A stretch of DNA of 64,000 nt, taken from NCBI GenBank assembly GCA_025464625.1, contig JAOAUZ010000001.1, forward strand, positions 861,435-925,434, written 5' to 3'. The DNA is from Rickettsiales bacterium (lineage in GTDB: Bacteria > Pseudomonadota > Alphaproteobacteria > Rickettsiales > SXRF01). Of the stretch, positions 35,780-46,048 are shown piece after piece (the first letter of the stretch is position 1; the number at the start of each line of letters is the position of its first letter). Both the position numbers and the translations under genes were made by a program. The notes below the pieces were generated by a model. It worked only from the letters and a program-made list of their open reading frames with translations, made no database searches and was not told where the DNA came from.

Positions 35780-36475
35780 ATGACTAATACTAAAAAAGAA
35801 ATCGCAGTTCTACCAGCAACAATGCGTACTCAGCGTGGCAAAGGGATTTCCCGTAGTCTTCGCCGTGAAGGAAAAATCCCAGGGGTGCTGTATAGCAAAG
35901 GTCAAGAAGCAACCAGCATCAGCCTGCCGTTAAAAGAAGTGGCTATTGAATATGCGAAGGGTCGTTTCCGCAGCCGTCTGGTGGAATTAAAATTCGCCGA
36001 TAAAGTTGTAAAAGCTTTACCGAAAGATCTGCAATTTAATCCAGTTACCGATCAAATCGAGCATGTTGATTTTATCAAGGTAGAAGCGGGTTCAACTTTG
36101 CGCGTGCAAGTACCAGTAAAAATCACTGGTCAGGAACGTTCAATCGGTTTGAAACGTGGTGGTGTATACAATATCGTACGTCACGAAATTGAATTTTTCT
36201 GCGCTCCAGACGCAATTCCATCGCATATAGAAGTCAGCATCCAATCTGTTGATATTGGTCATAGTGTACATATAAATGACATTGAATTGCCAAAGGGTGT
36301 AACTCCAGCTATCAAACGCAACTTCACAATCGTTACCATCGCTGGACGTGGAAAAGCTGAAGAAGAAGCTCCAGTAGCAGCTGCAGCAGCAACCACTGCA
36401 ACGCCAGCAGCCGGTGCAACGGCGGCGGCAGCAGCTCCAGCAGCGGCTAAAAAGGAAGCTCCTAAGAAGAAGTAG
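35780..36475 (+). CDS. rplY: Ribosomal protein L25 (CTC type)
   Basis: Binds 5S rRNA in the large subunit. At 231 residues it is the long TL5/CTC form: an N-terminal L25 domain (RTQRGKGISRSLRREGKIPGVLYSKG) and a beta domain (LPKDLQFNPVTDQIEHVDFIKV), then an Ala/Pro/Lys tail of about 35 residues. The Ala-rich low-complexity tail is usual in alphaproteobacteria. A strong AAGGAG sits upstream of the ATG. Confidence 0.96.
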   Translation: MTNTKKEIAVLPATMRTQRGKGISRSLRREGKIPGVLYSKGQEATSISLPLKEVAIEYAKGRFRSRLVELKFADKVVKALPKDLQFNPVTDQIEHVDFIKVEAGSTLRVQVPVKITGQERSIGLKRGGVYNIVRHEIEFFCAPDAIPSHIEVSIQSVDIGHSVHINDIELPKGVTPAIKRNFTIVTIAGRGKAEEEAPVAAAAATTATPAAGATAAAAAPAAAKKEAPKKK

Positions 36476-36546
36476 ATGATAAGATAACGTGATGATTGGA
36501 TGATTAAAAATACTTAGTCATCTTATCATCTTGTTATCTAGTCATC
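36475..36546 (+). terminator. Long imperfect hairpin between rplY and pth
   Basis: Arms of 33 bases at 36475-36507 and 36514-36546 enclose a 6-base loop. There are seven mismatches at DNA level, but four become G-U pairs in RNA, leaving three true mismatches. It starts on the last base of rplY. A T-run (36549-36554) follows, so it may terminate or be an RNase III processing site. Confidence 0.6.
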
Positions 36547-36569
36547 TATTTTTTGCTACGCAAAAAATA
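36547..36569 (+). promoter_or_regulatory. Hairpin covering the pth translation start
   Basis: TATTTTTTGC (36547-36556), TAC, GCAAAAAATA (36560-36569) form a perfect 10-bp stem ending on the A of the pth ATG. No Shine-Dalgarno sequence is present. Folding would hinder initiation at pth. Confidence 0.5.
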
Positions 36570-37141
36570 TGGCACATCTCATCATCGGTCTTGGTAATCC
36601 TGGCACTGGATATTCTGGCAATCGCCATAATATCGGTTTCATGGTGGTTGATCGTATAATATCAGAACATGGTTTTTCTAAACCATCGCTAAAATTCGGC
36701 GGTGCTGTTGCAGAAGGTGCTATCGAAGATAATAAGGTTTATGCCTTCAAACCATTAGGCTACATGAATATATCTGGTGGTCCTGCAAGCGAAATATCTA
36801 GGTTCTATAAAATTCCACTGAAAAACGTTATCACAATACATGACGATCTGGATCTTCCCCTTGGTAAATTACGAGTTAAACGTGGTGGTGGCAGTGGCGG
36901 TCACAACGGTCTTAAAAGCCTTGATGCCCACATTGGAGCTGATTATTTGCGAATACGGTTGGGTATAGGACACCCCGGTGATAAAGATATGGTTTCTGAT
37001 TATGTACTTTCAAACTTCAGCAAAGAAGAGCAGCCATTATTAGAAAATATGATTACTGAAATATCACATCATATAGCTTTGCTGCTTGCTGGTGATGAAG
37101 CTGGTTTTATGAATAAGGTAGCACTTAGCCTAAACGGTTAA
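36569..37141 (+). CDS. pth: Peptidyl-tRNA hydrolase
   Basis: Recycles peptidyl-tRNAs dropped by ribosomes. It is 190 residues, with LIIGLGNPGTGYSGNRHNIGFM at the start containing the catalytic His (NRHN), FKPLGYMNISGG, the HDDLDLPLGKLRVKRGGGSGGHNGLKS signature and a C-terminal LSNFSKEE helix. It follows rplY after two hairpins and is followed by ychF at 24 bases. Confidence 0.97.
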   Translation: MAHLIIGLGNPGTGYSGNRHNIGFMVVDRIISEHGFSKPSLKFGGAVAEGAIEDNKVYAFKPLGYMNISGGPASEISRFYKIPLKNVITIHDDLDLPLGKLRVKRGGGSGGHNGLKSLDAHIGADYLRIRLGIGHPGDKDMVSDYVLSNFSKEEQPLLENMITEISHHIALLLAGDEAGFMNKVALSLNG

Positions 37142-37165
37142 ACTGAACTAACGAAAGAAAAAATT

Positions 37166-38266
37166 ATGGGTTTTAAATGTGGTATTGTTGGTCTGCCTAA
37201 TGTTGGAAAATCGACATTATTCAATGCTCTTCTCTCCACCATTCAGGCAGAAGCTGCGAATTATCCGTTCTGTACCATAGAGCCGAATGTCGGGCGCGTT
37301 AATGTGCCAGATGAACGTCTAGAAAAACTAGCAAAGATTGCTGGTTCAGCCCAGATTATTCCAACACAATTGGAATTCGTTGATATTGCTGGCTTGGTGC
37401 GTGGCGCAAGCAAAGGTGAAGGGCTGGGCAATCAGTTCCTCGCCCATATCCGTGAGGTTGACGCTATAATCTATATGCTGCGCTGTTTTGAAGATGGCAA
37501 TATTACCCATGTTGAAGGTGCGATCGACCCGATGCGTGATGCTGAGATTGTAGAAACCGAGTTGGTACTGGCAGATTTGGAAAGTTTAGAAAAACGTCTC
37601 CCTGCTATTCAGAAAAAAGCAAAGTTTGATAAAGAAGCTGCTGAACAAGTGGTTCTGATTGAAAAAGTGCTAAAAGTCGTTTCTGAAGGTCACCCTGCCC
37701 GTAACACGGAACTAAAAGATGATGATGAAAAACGGCAGATGAAACTGTTGCAACTCCTAACATCTAAACCTGTTTTATATGTCTGTAATGTAGACGAGGA
37801 AAGTGCCGCTGGTGGCAATGCTCTATCCAATAAAGTTATGGGAATGGCAGCAAAGAAAAAGGTTCCCTGCGTTGTAATCTCTGCACGAATTGAAGCAGAA
37901 ATATCTATGCTTCCTAGTGAAGAAGATAAAAAAGAATTTTTATCCTCACTAAATTTGAGCGAAACAGGTCTTTCACGGATTATCAAGGCTGGTTACGAGT
38001 TGCTTGATTTATCCACCTATTTTACTATAGGACCAAAAGAAGCACGGGCATGGACAATCACGCGTGGCACGAATGCTCCTGCTGCTGCTGGTGTAATCCA
38101 CAGCGACTTTGAGAAAGGTTTTATCCGCGCCGAAACAATCGCTTATGAAGACTATATTGCCTGCAATGGTGAGGCTGGTGCAAAAGAGGCTGGAAAATTT
38201 CGTTTGGAAGGCAAAGAATATCGTGTAAAAGACGGAGATGTGTTACATTTCAGATTCAATAATTAA
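37166..38266 (+). CDS. ychF: Ribosome-binding ATPase YchF
   Basis: OBG-family P-loop ATPase implicated in ribosome binding and oxidative-stress response. The 366 residues show Walker A GLPNVGKSTLFNAL near residue 8, switch region DIAGLVRGASKGEGLGNQFL, the altered specificity motif NVDE where other OBG GTPases have NKxD, and a C-terminal TGS-like domain (TITRGTNAPAAAGVIHSDFEKGFIRAE). Confidence 0.97.
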   Translation: MGFKCGIVGLPNVGKSTLFNALLSTIQAEAANYPFCTIEPNVGRVNVPDERLEKLAKIAGSAQIIPTQLEFVDIAGLVRGASKGEGLGNQFLAHIREVDAIIYMLRCFEDGNITHVEGAIDPMRDAEIVETELVLADLESLEKRLPAIQKKAKFDKEAAEQVVLIEKVLKVVSEGHPARNTELKDDDEKRQMKLLQLLTSKPVLYVCNVDEESAAGGNALSNKVMGMAAKKKVPCVVISARIEAEISMLPSEEDKKEFLSSLNLSETGLSRIIKAGYELLDLSTYFTIGPKEARAWTITRGTNAPAAAGVIHSDFEKGFIRAETIAYEDYIACNGEAGAKEAGKFRLEGKEYRVKDGDVLHFRFNN

Positions 38267-38299
38267 TTGGAATATGAAACAGCTTAGGAGATATTATTT

Positions 38300-39223
38300 A
38301 TGTTCCCCTTCTCTAGAAAAAAACGTAAAATAAAGAACCCTACTCCGCCATGGATGACGTGGTTATTGGTAGCTTTCGTAATCTACGCATTATTATCTAA
38401 AAACAGCGTAAAGATTGGGGAATCAACCCAACCATCGCAAATTTCTGGCGAGGCACAAGCTAAATTACCGACCGAAGAACCTTCGTTAGGTTCGATTATC
38501 GACCCAAAAAAAATAATAGATGTGGACTTTCTCAAAGGAAAATTACTTCCCAAACGGACTATGGGGTTGCGCGTTAAGGATATTTCCTTAGGTGATGGCA
38601 ACTACTCTGTTTGCGGTCAAAAAGTAACGGTTATTTATAGTTCCGCTACAGAAGAAAAAAAGGAAATTGAAACGGATAAGAAAATCACTTTCCAAATAGG
38701 CAGTGGCGAAGTAATGCCAGCACTTGAACGAGGTATTGTCGGAATGAAAAAGAATGGTACGCGAACCATCTTTTCTCCAGGTGATTTAGCTTATGGGGTA
38801 GCAAAATTCTCCCGCGATGATGTGCCAGCACTTGCAAACATAAATTTTGAAGTAAAAATGCTGGATATGTCGCCAGAACTTCCTGAAATAGGTGCTTATA
38901 GGGTTATCGGTGATGGATTTGGAAGGGGCAAAATTTACACTTGTGGTTCAAAGACAAAACTCCACATAGCAATATGGGACATAGAGGGTAAAAAACTATA
39001 TGACTCTAAAGATAATAATGGTGAACCTATTAGCTTTGTCATAGGTAAATCAGATGTTTTTTTAGGGCTTGAACAGGGCGTGCTGCAAATGTCCGAAGGG
39101 ATGCACCGCAACCTGATTATTCCACCTAGCTTTCAGAAAACTCTACAAGGCACAGCTCCAACTATTGATTTTCCTCTGCCAAAAAATCAAACTATACTTG
39201 TAGATATTGAAGCAATACCTTAG
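38300..39223 (+). CDS. Membrane-anchored protein with two FKBP-like domains
   Basis: A 307-residue protein with a basic N-terminus, one membrane segment (WMTWLLVAFVIYALL, residues about 18-32) and a periplasmic part with two FKBP-type prolyl isomerase-like domains. Domain 1 (about 110-195) has FQIGSGEVMPALERGIVGMKKNGTR and a PALANINFEVKML end; domain 2 (about 210-307) has FVIGKSDVFLGLEQGVLQMSEGMHR. Several active-site aromatics appear to be missing, so chaperone activity is more likely than strong isomerase activity. It follows ychF by 33 bases. Confidence 0.8.
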   Translation: MFPFSRKKRKIKNPTPPWMTWLLVAFVIYALLSKNSVKIGESTQPSQISGEAQAKLPTEEPSLGSIIDPKKIIDVDFLKGKLLPKRTMGLRVKDISLGDGNYSVCGQKVTVIYSSATEEKKEIETDKKITFQIGSGEVMPALERGIVGMKKNGTRTIFSPGDLAYGVAKFSRDDVPALANINFEVKMLDMSPELPEIGAYRVIGDGFGRGKIYTCGSKTKLHIAIWDIEGKKLYDSKDNNGEPISFVIGKSDVFLGLEQGVLQMSEGMHRNLIIPPSFQKTLQGTAPTIDFPLPKNQTILVDIEAIP

Positions 39224-39263
39224 AAAATACCGCTCAAAATAAATAATGTTACAATGAAAATAA

Positions 39264-40478
<1,215 letters not shown>

Positions 40479-40486
40479 AAAACCTA

Positions 40487-41329
40487 TTATTGCATTCTGA
40501 ATGATAGACCGCAGTTAAGCCCATCTCCGTTACCAATAGAATAAGTATTAGCTGTAGTGTTAAAGCAGGTTGCTGAACTATTTGCAGCTGCATTTGGAGC
40601 CCATACAATAGGAAGACCGCCACCTTGGTTATAAAATGCTTTAATTACCCCTGCCTTTGGTAATCCATCATCAATTTTTAGGTCTATATTATAAGCCTGA
40701 TACGCGCTCATACCAGCGCTAGATGTATAATTACCACTTCCTGATATAGATATTGGAATAGAAACAGTAAAAAAATTTTTATTTGGGTCTGTAAATGTTA
40801 ATCCACTATAAAATCCACCAGAAAATACCGTAACAAAATTACCATTGCCTATTTTTGCTTTTGGGAAATACCTTTCAAAAGAGCTGCTAACATTACCAAC
40901 ATTTGTATCGCTTGCCGTATTTATAGTTTCTTCTATCAGTCCTGCCTTAGATAAATCTTCCCAAAAAAATAGGGATTCTGCATTCTGCCCCCAAGGATAT
41001 AGCCCATACCAAGGAGCTGATTCAATTCCATAGTAATGAGGTTTAATTACGCCATTATTATCGCCCCTACCAGCCGTTCCCGCCCGCGCAACAAATCCAA
41101 GTGCGGAAGCATTAACGCCATCCATATCACCTGGTAGCTGACCGTATTTTATACGAAAAGTATTAACTGCGGTGTTATATTTCTCAAGCTGCGATATTTG
41201 AGCTCTTATTTCAAAGCTCTTTATCATATCTTTACCTACTAGGATGCCACCAACAACCAACCCGATAATAACGATAACTATTGATAGTTCAATTAAGGTG
41301 AATCCCTGACCAGAGAAACCTTCAATCAC
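40487..41329 (-). CDS. Prepilin-like protein preceded by a pentanucleotide repeat
   Basis: A 280-residue type IV pilin-like protein with a GTG start at 41329 and a short leader MIEGFSGQG before [25 protein letters not shown], with Gly at -1 and Glu at +5. The following RAQISQLEKYNTAVNTFRIKYGQLPGDM matches the prepilins at 19382 and 25200. The secreted domain ends DGLNCGLSFRMQ, like the ending of the 19382 protein (GDNLNCALSFAF), so these two are closest. A (GGTTT)4 tract lies seven bases before the start. No ribosome-binding site is visible. Confidence 0.82.
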   Translation of the reverse strand: MIEGFSGQGFTLIELSIVIVIIGLVVGGILVGKDMIKSFEIRAQISQLEKYNTAVNTFRIKYGQLPGDMDGVNASALGFVARAGTAGRGDNNGVIKPHYYGIESAPWYGLYPWGQNAESLFFWEDLSKAGLIEETINTASDTNVGNVSSSFERYFPKAKIGNGNFVTVFSGGFYSGLTFTDPNKNFFTVSIPISISGSGNYTSSAGMSAYQAYNIDLKIDDGLPKAGVIKAFYNQGGGLPIVWAPNAAANSSATCFNTTANTYSIGNGDGLNCGLSFRMQ

Positions 41330-41336
41330 TGTATTA

Positions 41337-41358
41337 GGTTTGGTTTGGTTTGGTTTGG
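41337..41358. repeat. (GGTTT)n simple-sequence repeat
   Basis: Four and two-fifths copies of GGTTT on the + strand (AAACC on the coding strand), directly upstream of the GTG of the prepilin gene. It lies where the ribosome-binding site should be. The reading frame is open through it, but no normal start codon is found upstream. Confidence 0.85.
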
Positions 41359-41390
41359 CTTTATAATTTATACCTTGTTATCTTCTAAAA

Positions 41391-43382
41391 TTAAGCAGCG
41401 AACTGGATAAGAACCTGATCTACCGCAACTGTTTCGCGCTCGCTCACATTAACTTTGGTGATGGTGGTTTCATGGTCAGCATAAATGATATTTTCCATTT
41501 TCATGGCTTCAATCACTATCAGCTCCTGCCCGCGCGTTACCTTCTGACCTTCTTTGACTTTCAAGCCAATGATAAGCCCAGCAATAGGCGCAACCAGCTG
41601 ATCTTTTTTATTCTTATTTTGTGGCTTAGGCATAAACTGAGCAAGCTCGGCAACCCTTGGCGAACGAACCTTCACCACAACATCCGACCCGCCATAAGTC
41701 AGAACATACCCTTCCTCCAGATGCTTTATTTGCACTGAAACAGGTTTGCCATTGACTGTTGCTTGGAACAATCTGCGACCAAGCCGCCACTGAGTTTTAA
41801 CTGCAATTAAGCGGCGGTTATGGGTAATAAAATACCCCTGATCCTGATCAGGGCGGACATAAATATTATAATCAACTCCCTCAGCATTCACCACCCAACG
41901 CGCGCCAATAGCCCGCTCGCGCCCTGGTGTCTGCCCGCTGATTTTTGCGGCACGTTCCGCATCACGCAGGAATATAGTTACTGCTGCGCCGAGGAAGATT
42001 TTAGTGGTTTCTGATGTTAATTCGGCACCGATAAACCCACCCGGATATTCCTGCTCAATAAAGTTGGTAGAGATATCGCCAGCTTCAAAACGCGGGTGCG
42101 AAATAATTGCTTCAAGGAAGCTCCCATTATGTGAAATACCTTCAATAATAAAGGCAGAAAGTGCTGCTTTTAATGTATCAATCGCAGATTTTCTGTCATC
42201 ACCATAGCTGCAAACCTTGGCAACCATAGGGTCATAGAACATGCTAACTTCACCGCCTTCATAAATCCCTGTGTCAATGAGGACATTATCAATATTTTCT
42301 GGTTTAAGATAACGGGTTATGCGCCCAGTTGAAGGCAGGAATCCACGTTTCGGATCTTCCGCGTAAAGACGCGCTTCCATCGCCCAGCCTTCAAATTTAA
42401 CGTCATCCTGCGTAAATGCTAATTTTTCACCAGCGGCAACGCGAATCATCTGCTCAACCAAATCAATCCCCGTAATAAGCTCGGTAACGCGGTGTTCAAC
42501 TTGCAAGCGCGTGTTCATTTCCAGAAAATAAAACTTTCCGTCCTGATCCATGATAAATTCCACAGTCCCCGCAGAGAAATATCCAACCTCTCTAGCAAGA
42601 GCTACTGACTGCTCGCCCATCTGCTGGCGTATCGCTGGAGTAAGGAAGCTGCTCGGTGCTTCTTCAATTACTTTCTGATGGCGACGCTGAATAGAACATT
42701 CACGCTCACCCAGCCACAATATATTTCCATGCTGATCGCCCAAAACCTGAATTTCTATATGGCGCGGATTTTCAAAAAATTTCTCAATAAATACACGACC
42801 ATCTTTGAAACTGCTGGCTGCTTCCGAAGCTGAAGAAAGCAGACCTTCGCGCAATTCCTTTTCATTACGGGCTACGCGCATCCCCTTCCCGCCACCGCCA
42901 GCAGCAGCCTTAATCATCACGGGAAAACCAATCTGATCCACAATCTTTTTTGCCTCTGATTCAGAAGTGACCACATCCAAATTTCCCGGAACTGTTGAAA
43001 CCCCAGCTTTTACAGCAACTTTTTTGGATTCAATCTTGTCACCCATGCGCTTAATCGCATCTGGGCTTGGTCCAATAAGCGTCACACCAGCATCACGCAA
43101 GCGGCGTGCAAACTCAGCATTTTCTGACAAAAATCCATACCCAGGGTGAACTGCTTGTGCGCCAGTCTGATCAATCGCGTTTAAGATGTTATCAATATTC
43201 AAATAGCTTTTAATTGAAGGTGAAGGTCCAATATACACAGCTTCATCAGCTTCTTTAACATGCAACGCGCTTGTGTCCGCCTCAGAATAAACCGCAACAG
43301 TCTTTATCCCCATCTTACGGCAAGTCCGCATAATACGAACGGCAATTTCACCACGATTAGCAATTAAAATTTTTTCAAACAT
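41391..43382 (-). CDS. pccA: Propionyl-CoA carboxylase alpha subunit (biotin carboxylase + BCCP)
   Basis: Carboxylates its own biotin and passes the group to the beta subunit, turning propionyl-CoA to methylmalonyl-CoA. Of 663 residues, 1-445 are biotin carboxylase (GYGFLSENAEFARR, KAAAGGGGKGMR, the RRHQKVIEEAPS and MNTRLQVEHRVTE motifs), then comes the bridging BT domain, and the last 80 are a biotinyl domain with the attachment lysine in EAMKMENIIY. The bridging domain shows it is PccA type and not AccC. pccB is about 1 kb away, read the same way. Confidence 0.94.
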   Translation of the reverse strand: MFEKILIANRGEIAVRIMRTCRKMGIKTVAVYSEADTSALHVKEADEAVYIGPSPSIKSYLNIDNILNAIDQTGAQAVHPGYGFLSENAEFARRLRDAGVTLIGPSPDAIKRMGDKIESKKVAVKAGVSTVPGNLDVVTSESEAKKIVDQIGFPVMIKAAAGGGGKGMRVARNEKELREGLLSSASEAASSFKDGRVFIEKFFENPRHIEIQVLGDQHGNILWLGERECSIQRRHQKVIEEAPSSFLTPAIRQQMGEQSVALAREVGYFSAGTVEFIMDQDGKFYFLEMNTRLQVEHRVTELITGIDLVEQMIRVAAGEKLAFTQDDVKFEGWAMEARLYAEDPKRGFLPSTGRITRYLKPENIDNVLIDTGIYEGGEVSMFYDPMVAKVCSYGDDRKSAIDTLKAALSAFIIEGISHNGSFLEAIISHPRFEAGDISTNFIEQEYPGGFIGAELTSETTKIFLGAAVTIFLRDAERAAKISGQTPGRERAIGARWVVNAEGVDYNIYVRPDQDQGYFITHNRRLIAVKTQWRLGRRLFQATVNGKPVSVQIKHLEEGYVLTYGGSDVVVKVRSPRVAELAQFMPKPQNKNKKDQLVAPIAGLIIGLKVKEGQKVTRGQELIVIEAMKMENIIYADHETTITKVNVSERETVAVDQVLIQFAA

Positions 43383-43464
43383 GATTTTAGACCCTAAAAT
43401 ATAAAATTATTTTTGTAGCTCACATAATTAGATAGCCTTATGTACATAAAAATTCAATGCAAAA

Positions 43465-43502
43465 CTAATAAAAAATGCCACCAGCATTACGGCATGGTGA
43501 CA
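43465..43502 (-). terminator. Intrinsic terminator after the flgC-like gene
   Basis: Read leftward, TGTCACCA (43495-43502) pairs with TGGTGGCA (43476-43483) using one G-U pair, followed by a T-rich run. It lies downstream of the flgC-like stop and before pccA. Confidence 0.7.
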
Positions 43503-43530
43503 TTAAAAGATAAAAGAAAAACAGAAAATA

Positions 43531-43926
43531 CTAGCTCAACATATCAAGAAGATTCTGCGCCATTCTGTCAGCAACTCTGATGGATTTCAGGTTGGCTTTG
43601 TAATCATAAGAGGCAATCTGCATTTTTACCAATTCTTCGGCTGTGTCCACATTGGGATATTCAACAAAACCATATTCATCGGCTTGTGTGCTTTCAGGAT
43701 CATGATATTTCACCACTGGATTATTCGCGTCACGCACTTCAGCGCGCACGCCACCTGCCCCTAACGAAATCTGCACCACATCTTTTGGCATATAAGGCTG
43801 ATTAGTGGTAACGCCATTAACCTGCGTTGCCGTGCTTGATTGATTGGCGATGTTAGACGCACTTACCTCAACACGACGACTCGCAGCAGCAAGACCAGAA
43901 AGGGCAGAACCTATTGCAGTTGACAT
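43531..43926 (-). CDS. Flagellar basal-body rod protein, FlgC-like
   Basis: A 131-residue protein with the N-terminal rod-protein helix (ALSGLAAASRRVEVSASNIANQSS) and the C-terminal rod motif (GFVEYPNVDTAEELVKMQIASYDYKANLKSIRVADRMAQNLLDML). Its length and VEYPNVD segment agree with FlgC, the proximal rod. No flgB or fliE lies beside it, so it is isolated. With motAB elsewhere it implies flagellar genes in the genome, but their clusters are not seen here. FlgG/FlgF ends are similar, so FlgC is probable but not certain. Confidence 0.75.
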   Translation of the reverse strand: MSTAIGSALSGLAAASRRVEVSASNIANQSSTATQVNGVTTNQPYMPKDVVQISLGAGGVRAEVRDANNPVVKYHDPESTQADEYGFVEYPNVDTAEELVKMQIASYDYKANLKSIRVADRMAQNLLDMLS

Positions 43927-44029
43927 GAGCTACTCCAAACTAAGTTGGTGGACATGTCTTATTGTAGACAATATCAGTTAACCATTTGTTAATTTATGCT
44001 TGCATTGTAGATAAAAAGCATGAATACGG

Positions 44030-44374
44030 CTATTTAGCCCTATATTCCAACAAGATAGTAAGATGGCTCTTCGCAGGATCTGCTCTCAAATAACTAACAC
44101 TCGCGGTCTGACCTTCTTTAACATCAGACCAATATTCGTCAAATTCAAAAATTTCTCTGCCAATATATTCCTTGCCATCAACATTATAGCTGTAAGTAAT
44201 AAAATGGTCTGTAATACTCGGTTGATCATTACGCCTAACCATCTCTTCTTTCTTGAGAATCACACCAGAAGTTTTTTCCGACTGTGCAATAAAATCTTTA
44301 TACTGACTGCCCTGCCAACGAACAAACCAGAAAACCAACGCCACAAATAAGGCTATGAGAAACAGTTTATTCAT
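44030..44374 (-). CDS. Small membrane protein, DUF3592-like
   Basis: A 114-residue protein with one N-terminal membrane helix (MNKLFLIALFVALVFWFVRW) and a beta-rich domain. The pattern SGVILKKEEMVRRND..ITYSYNVDGKEYIGREIFEF and VSYLRADPAKSHL resembles DUF3592 proteins, which lack known function. I take the ATG at 44374; one three codons upstream is also possible. It lies 14 bases downstream of pccB and is probably co-transcribed with it. Confidence 0.7.
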   Translation of the reverse strand: MNKLFLIALFVALVFWFVRWQGSQYKDFIAQSEKTSGVILKKEEMVRRNDQPSITDHFITYSYNVDGKEYIGREIFEFDEYWSDVKEGQTASVSYLRADPAKSHLTILLEYRAK

Positions 44375-44388
44375 ATCCGACATTCTCC

Positions 44389-45999
44389 CTACAACGGCAA
44401 ATTATCGTGCTTCTTCCAAGGATTTTGGATATTTTTACTGCGGAGGATTGATAGTGAACGGCAAATGCGCCAGCGGGTATTTTGCGGGCGGATTACATCA
44501 TCAATAAAACCGCGCGAAGCAGCAACAAACGGCGAAGCAAATTTCGCACGATAATCATCAATGAGTTTTTGTTCTTCTTCCTCGTTAGAGAATTTACCAC
44601 GGAAAATTATTTCCACCGCGCCTCTTGGCCCCATCACTGCAATTTCTGCCGACGGCCAAGCATAATTTACATCACCGCGTAAATGTTTGCTGCTCATTAC
44701 GTCATACGCACCACCATAAGCCTTGCGAGTGATAACAGTAATTTTTGGAACAGTCGCCTCAGCATAAGCAAACAGCAACTTAGCACCGTGCTTAATAACG
44801 CCGTTATGTTCTTGATTCGTCCCTGGCATAAAACCTGGAACATCAACAAATGTAACAAGAGGAATACTAAACGCATCACAAAAACGGATGAAACGCGCAG
44901 CTTTGCGTGAAGCATCAATATCAAGACAGCCAGCAAGCTGGGTCGGTTGGTTGGCAACAAAACCAACTGTATGCCCTTCCATGCGTCCGAAACCAATAAT
45001 GATATTTTTTGCATAGTCAGGTTGTAGCTCGAAGAAATCCCCCTCATCCACCACACGCTCTAACAATTCTTTCATGTTATAGGCTTTATTGGTGTTCTCA
45101 GGTACAAGCGTATTGAGCGACATCTCAACGCGATCAGCAGGGTCAGACGTTGGGCGCACAGGAACACCAGTTTTATTAGAAAGTGGCAGGAAATTAAACA
45201 TGCGCCGCGTCTGCAACAATGCCTCGATATCATTATCATAAGCTAAATCAGCAACGCCTGTTTTATGAGTATGAGTATCCGCACCACCAAGCTCTTCCTG
45301 CGTTACAACTTCATGCGTAACAGTTTTAACCACGTCAGGACCAGTCACAAACATATATGATGAGCCACGCACCATGATAATAAAGTCTGTAAGCGCAGGC
45401 GAATAAACCGCACCACCAGCACATGGTCCCATAATCACAGAAATCTGCGGAACTACACCAGAAGCAAGCACATTACGCTGAAATATTTCAGCAAACCCAC
45501 CTAGCGAATCCACACCTTCCTGAATACGCGCACCACCAGAATCTAAAAGCCCAATAACTGGCGCGCCAACCTTCATCGCCATATCAAGAATTTTGCAGAT
45601 TTTCTGGGCATTGGTTTCAGAAAGAGAGCCACCAAGAACCGTAAAATCTTGGCTATAAATAAACACAATACGTCCATTAATAGTTCCATGACCAGTTACG
45701 CAGCCATCACCTGGAACTTTATTATTTTCCATGTTGAAATTTGTGCAGCGATGCTCAACGAACATATCGAATTCTTCAAAAGAATCAGGATCAAGCAAAA
45801 CTTCTATACGTTCCCGCGCAGAGAGCTTGCCCTTAGAATGTTGTGTATCTATACGCGCCTGACCGCCACCCTGACGTGCTTGCTCGCGCTTATGCTCTAA
45901 CTGTGAAATAATAGAATTAGGATGTAAAGCCGCCTTATCATCCGAAGAATCAAGAGATTCTTTAGGAATGTTTCGTTTCTTTCTAGCAAGTGTCATCAT
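44389..45999 (-). CDS. pccB: Propionyl-CoA carboxylase beta subunit
   Basis: Carboxyltransferase subunit that moves CO2 from biotin to propionyl-CoA. The 536 residues show two crotonase-like halves, with the oxyanion-hole glycines in [15 protein letters not shown] and [16 protein letters not shown] of the first, and [25 protein letters not shown] and [14 protein letters not shown] of the second. The final 25 residues after RWRICRSL are less conserved. The partner is pccA at 41391-43382; an flgC-like gene and a small membrane gene lie between. Confidence 0.94.
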   Translation of the reverse strand: MMTLARKKRNIPKESLDSSDDKAALHPNSIISQLEHKREQARQGGGQARIDTQHSKGKLSARERIEVLLDPDSFEEFDMFVEHRCTNFNMENNKVPGDGCVTGHGTINGRIVFIYSQDFTVLGGSLSETNAQKICKILDMAMKVGAPVIGLLDSGGARIQEGVDSLGGFAEIFQRNVLASGVVPQISVIMGPCAGGAVYSPALTDFIIMVRGSSYMFVTGPDVVKTVTHEVVTQEELGGADTHTHKTGVADLAYDNDIEALLQTRRMFNFLPLSNKTGVPVRPTSDPADRVEMSLNTLVPENTNKAYNMKELLERVVDEGDFFELQPDYAKNIIIGFGRMEGHTVGFVANQPTQLAGCLDIDASRKAARFIRFCDAFSIPLVTFVDVPGFMPGTNQEHNGVIKHGAKLLFAYAEATVPKITVITRKAYGGAYDVMSSKHLRGDVNYAWPSAEIAVMGPRGAVEIIFRGKFSNEEEEQKLIDDYRAKFASPFVAASRGFIDDVIRPQNTRWRICRSLSILRSKNIQNPWKKHDNLPL

Positions 46000-46048
46000 A
46001 TTTTTCCAACAACGTTTAATAATATTCTGGAGTTCCTAGATAAACCTT

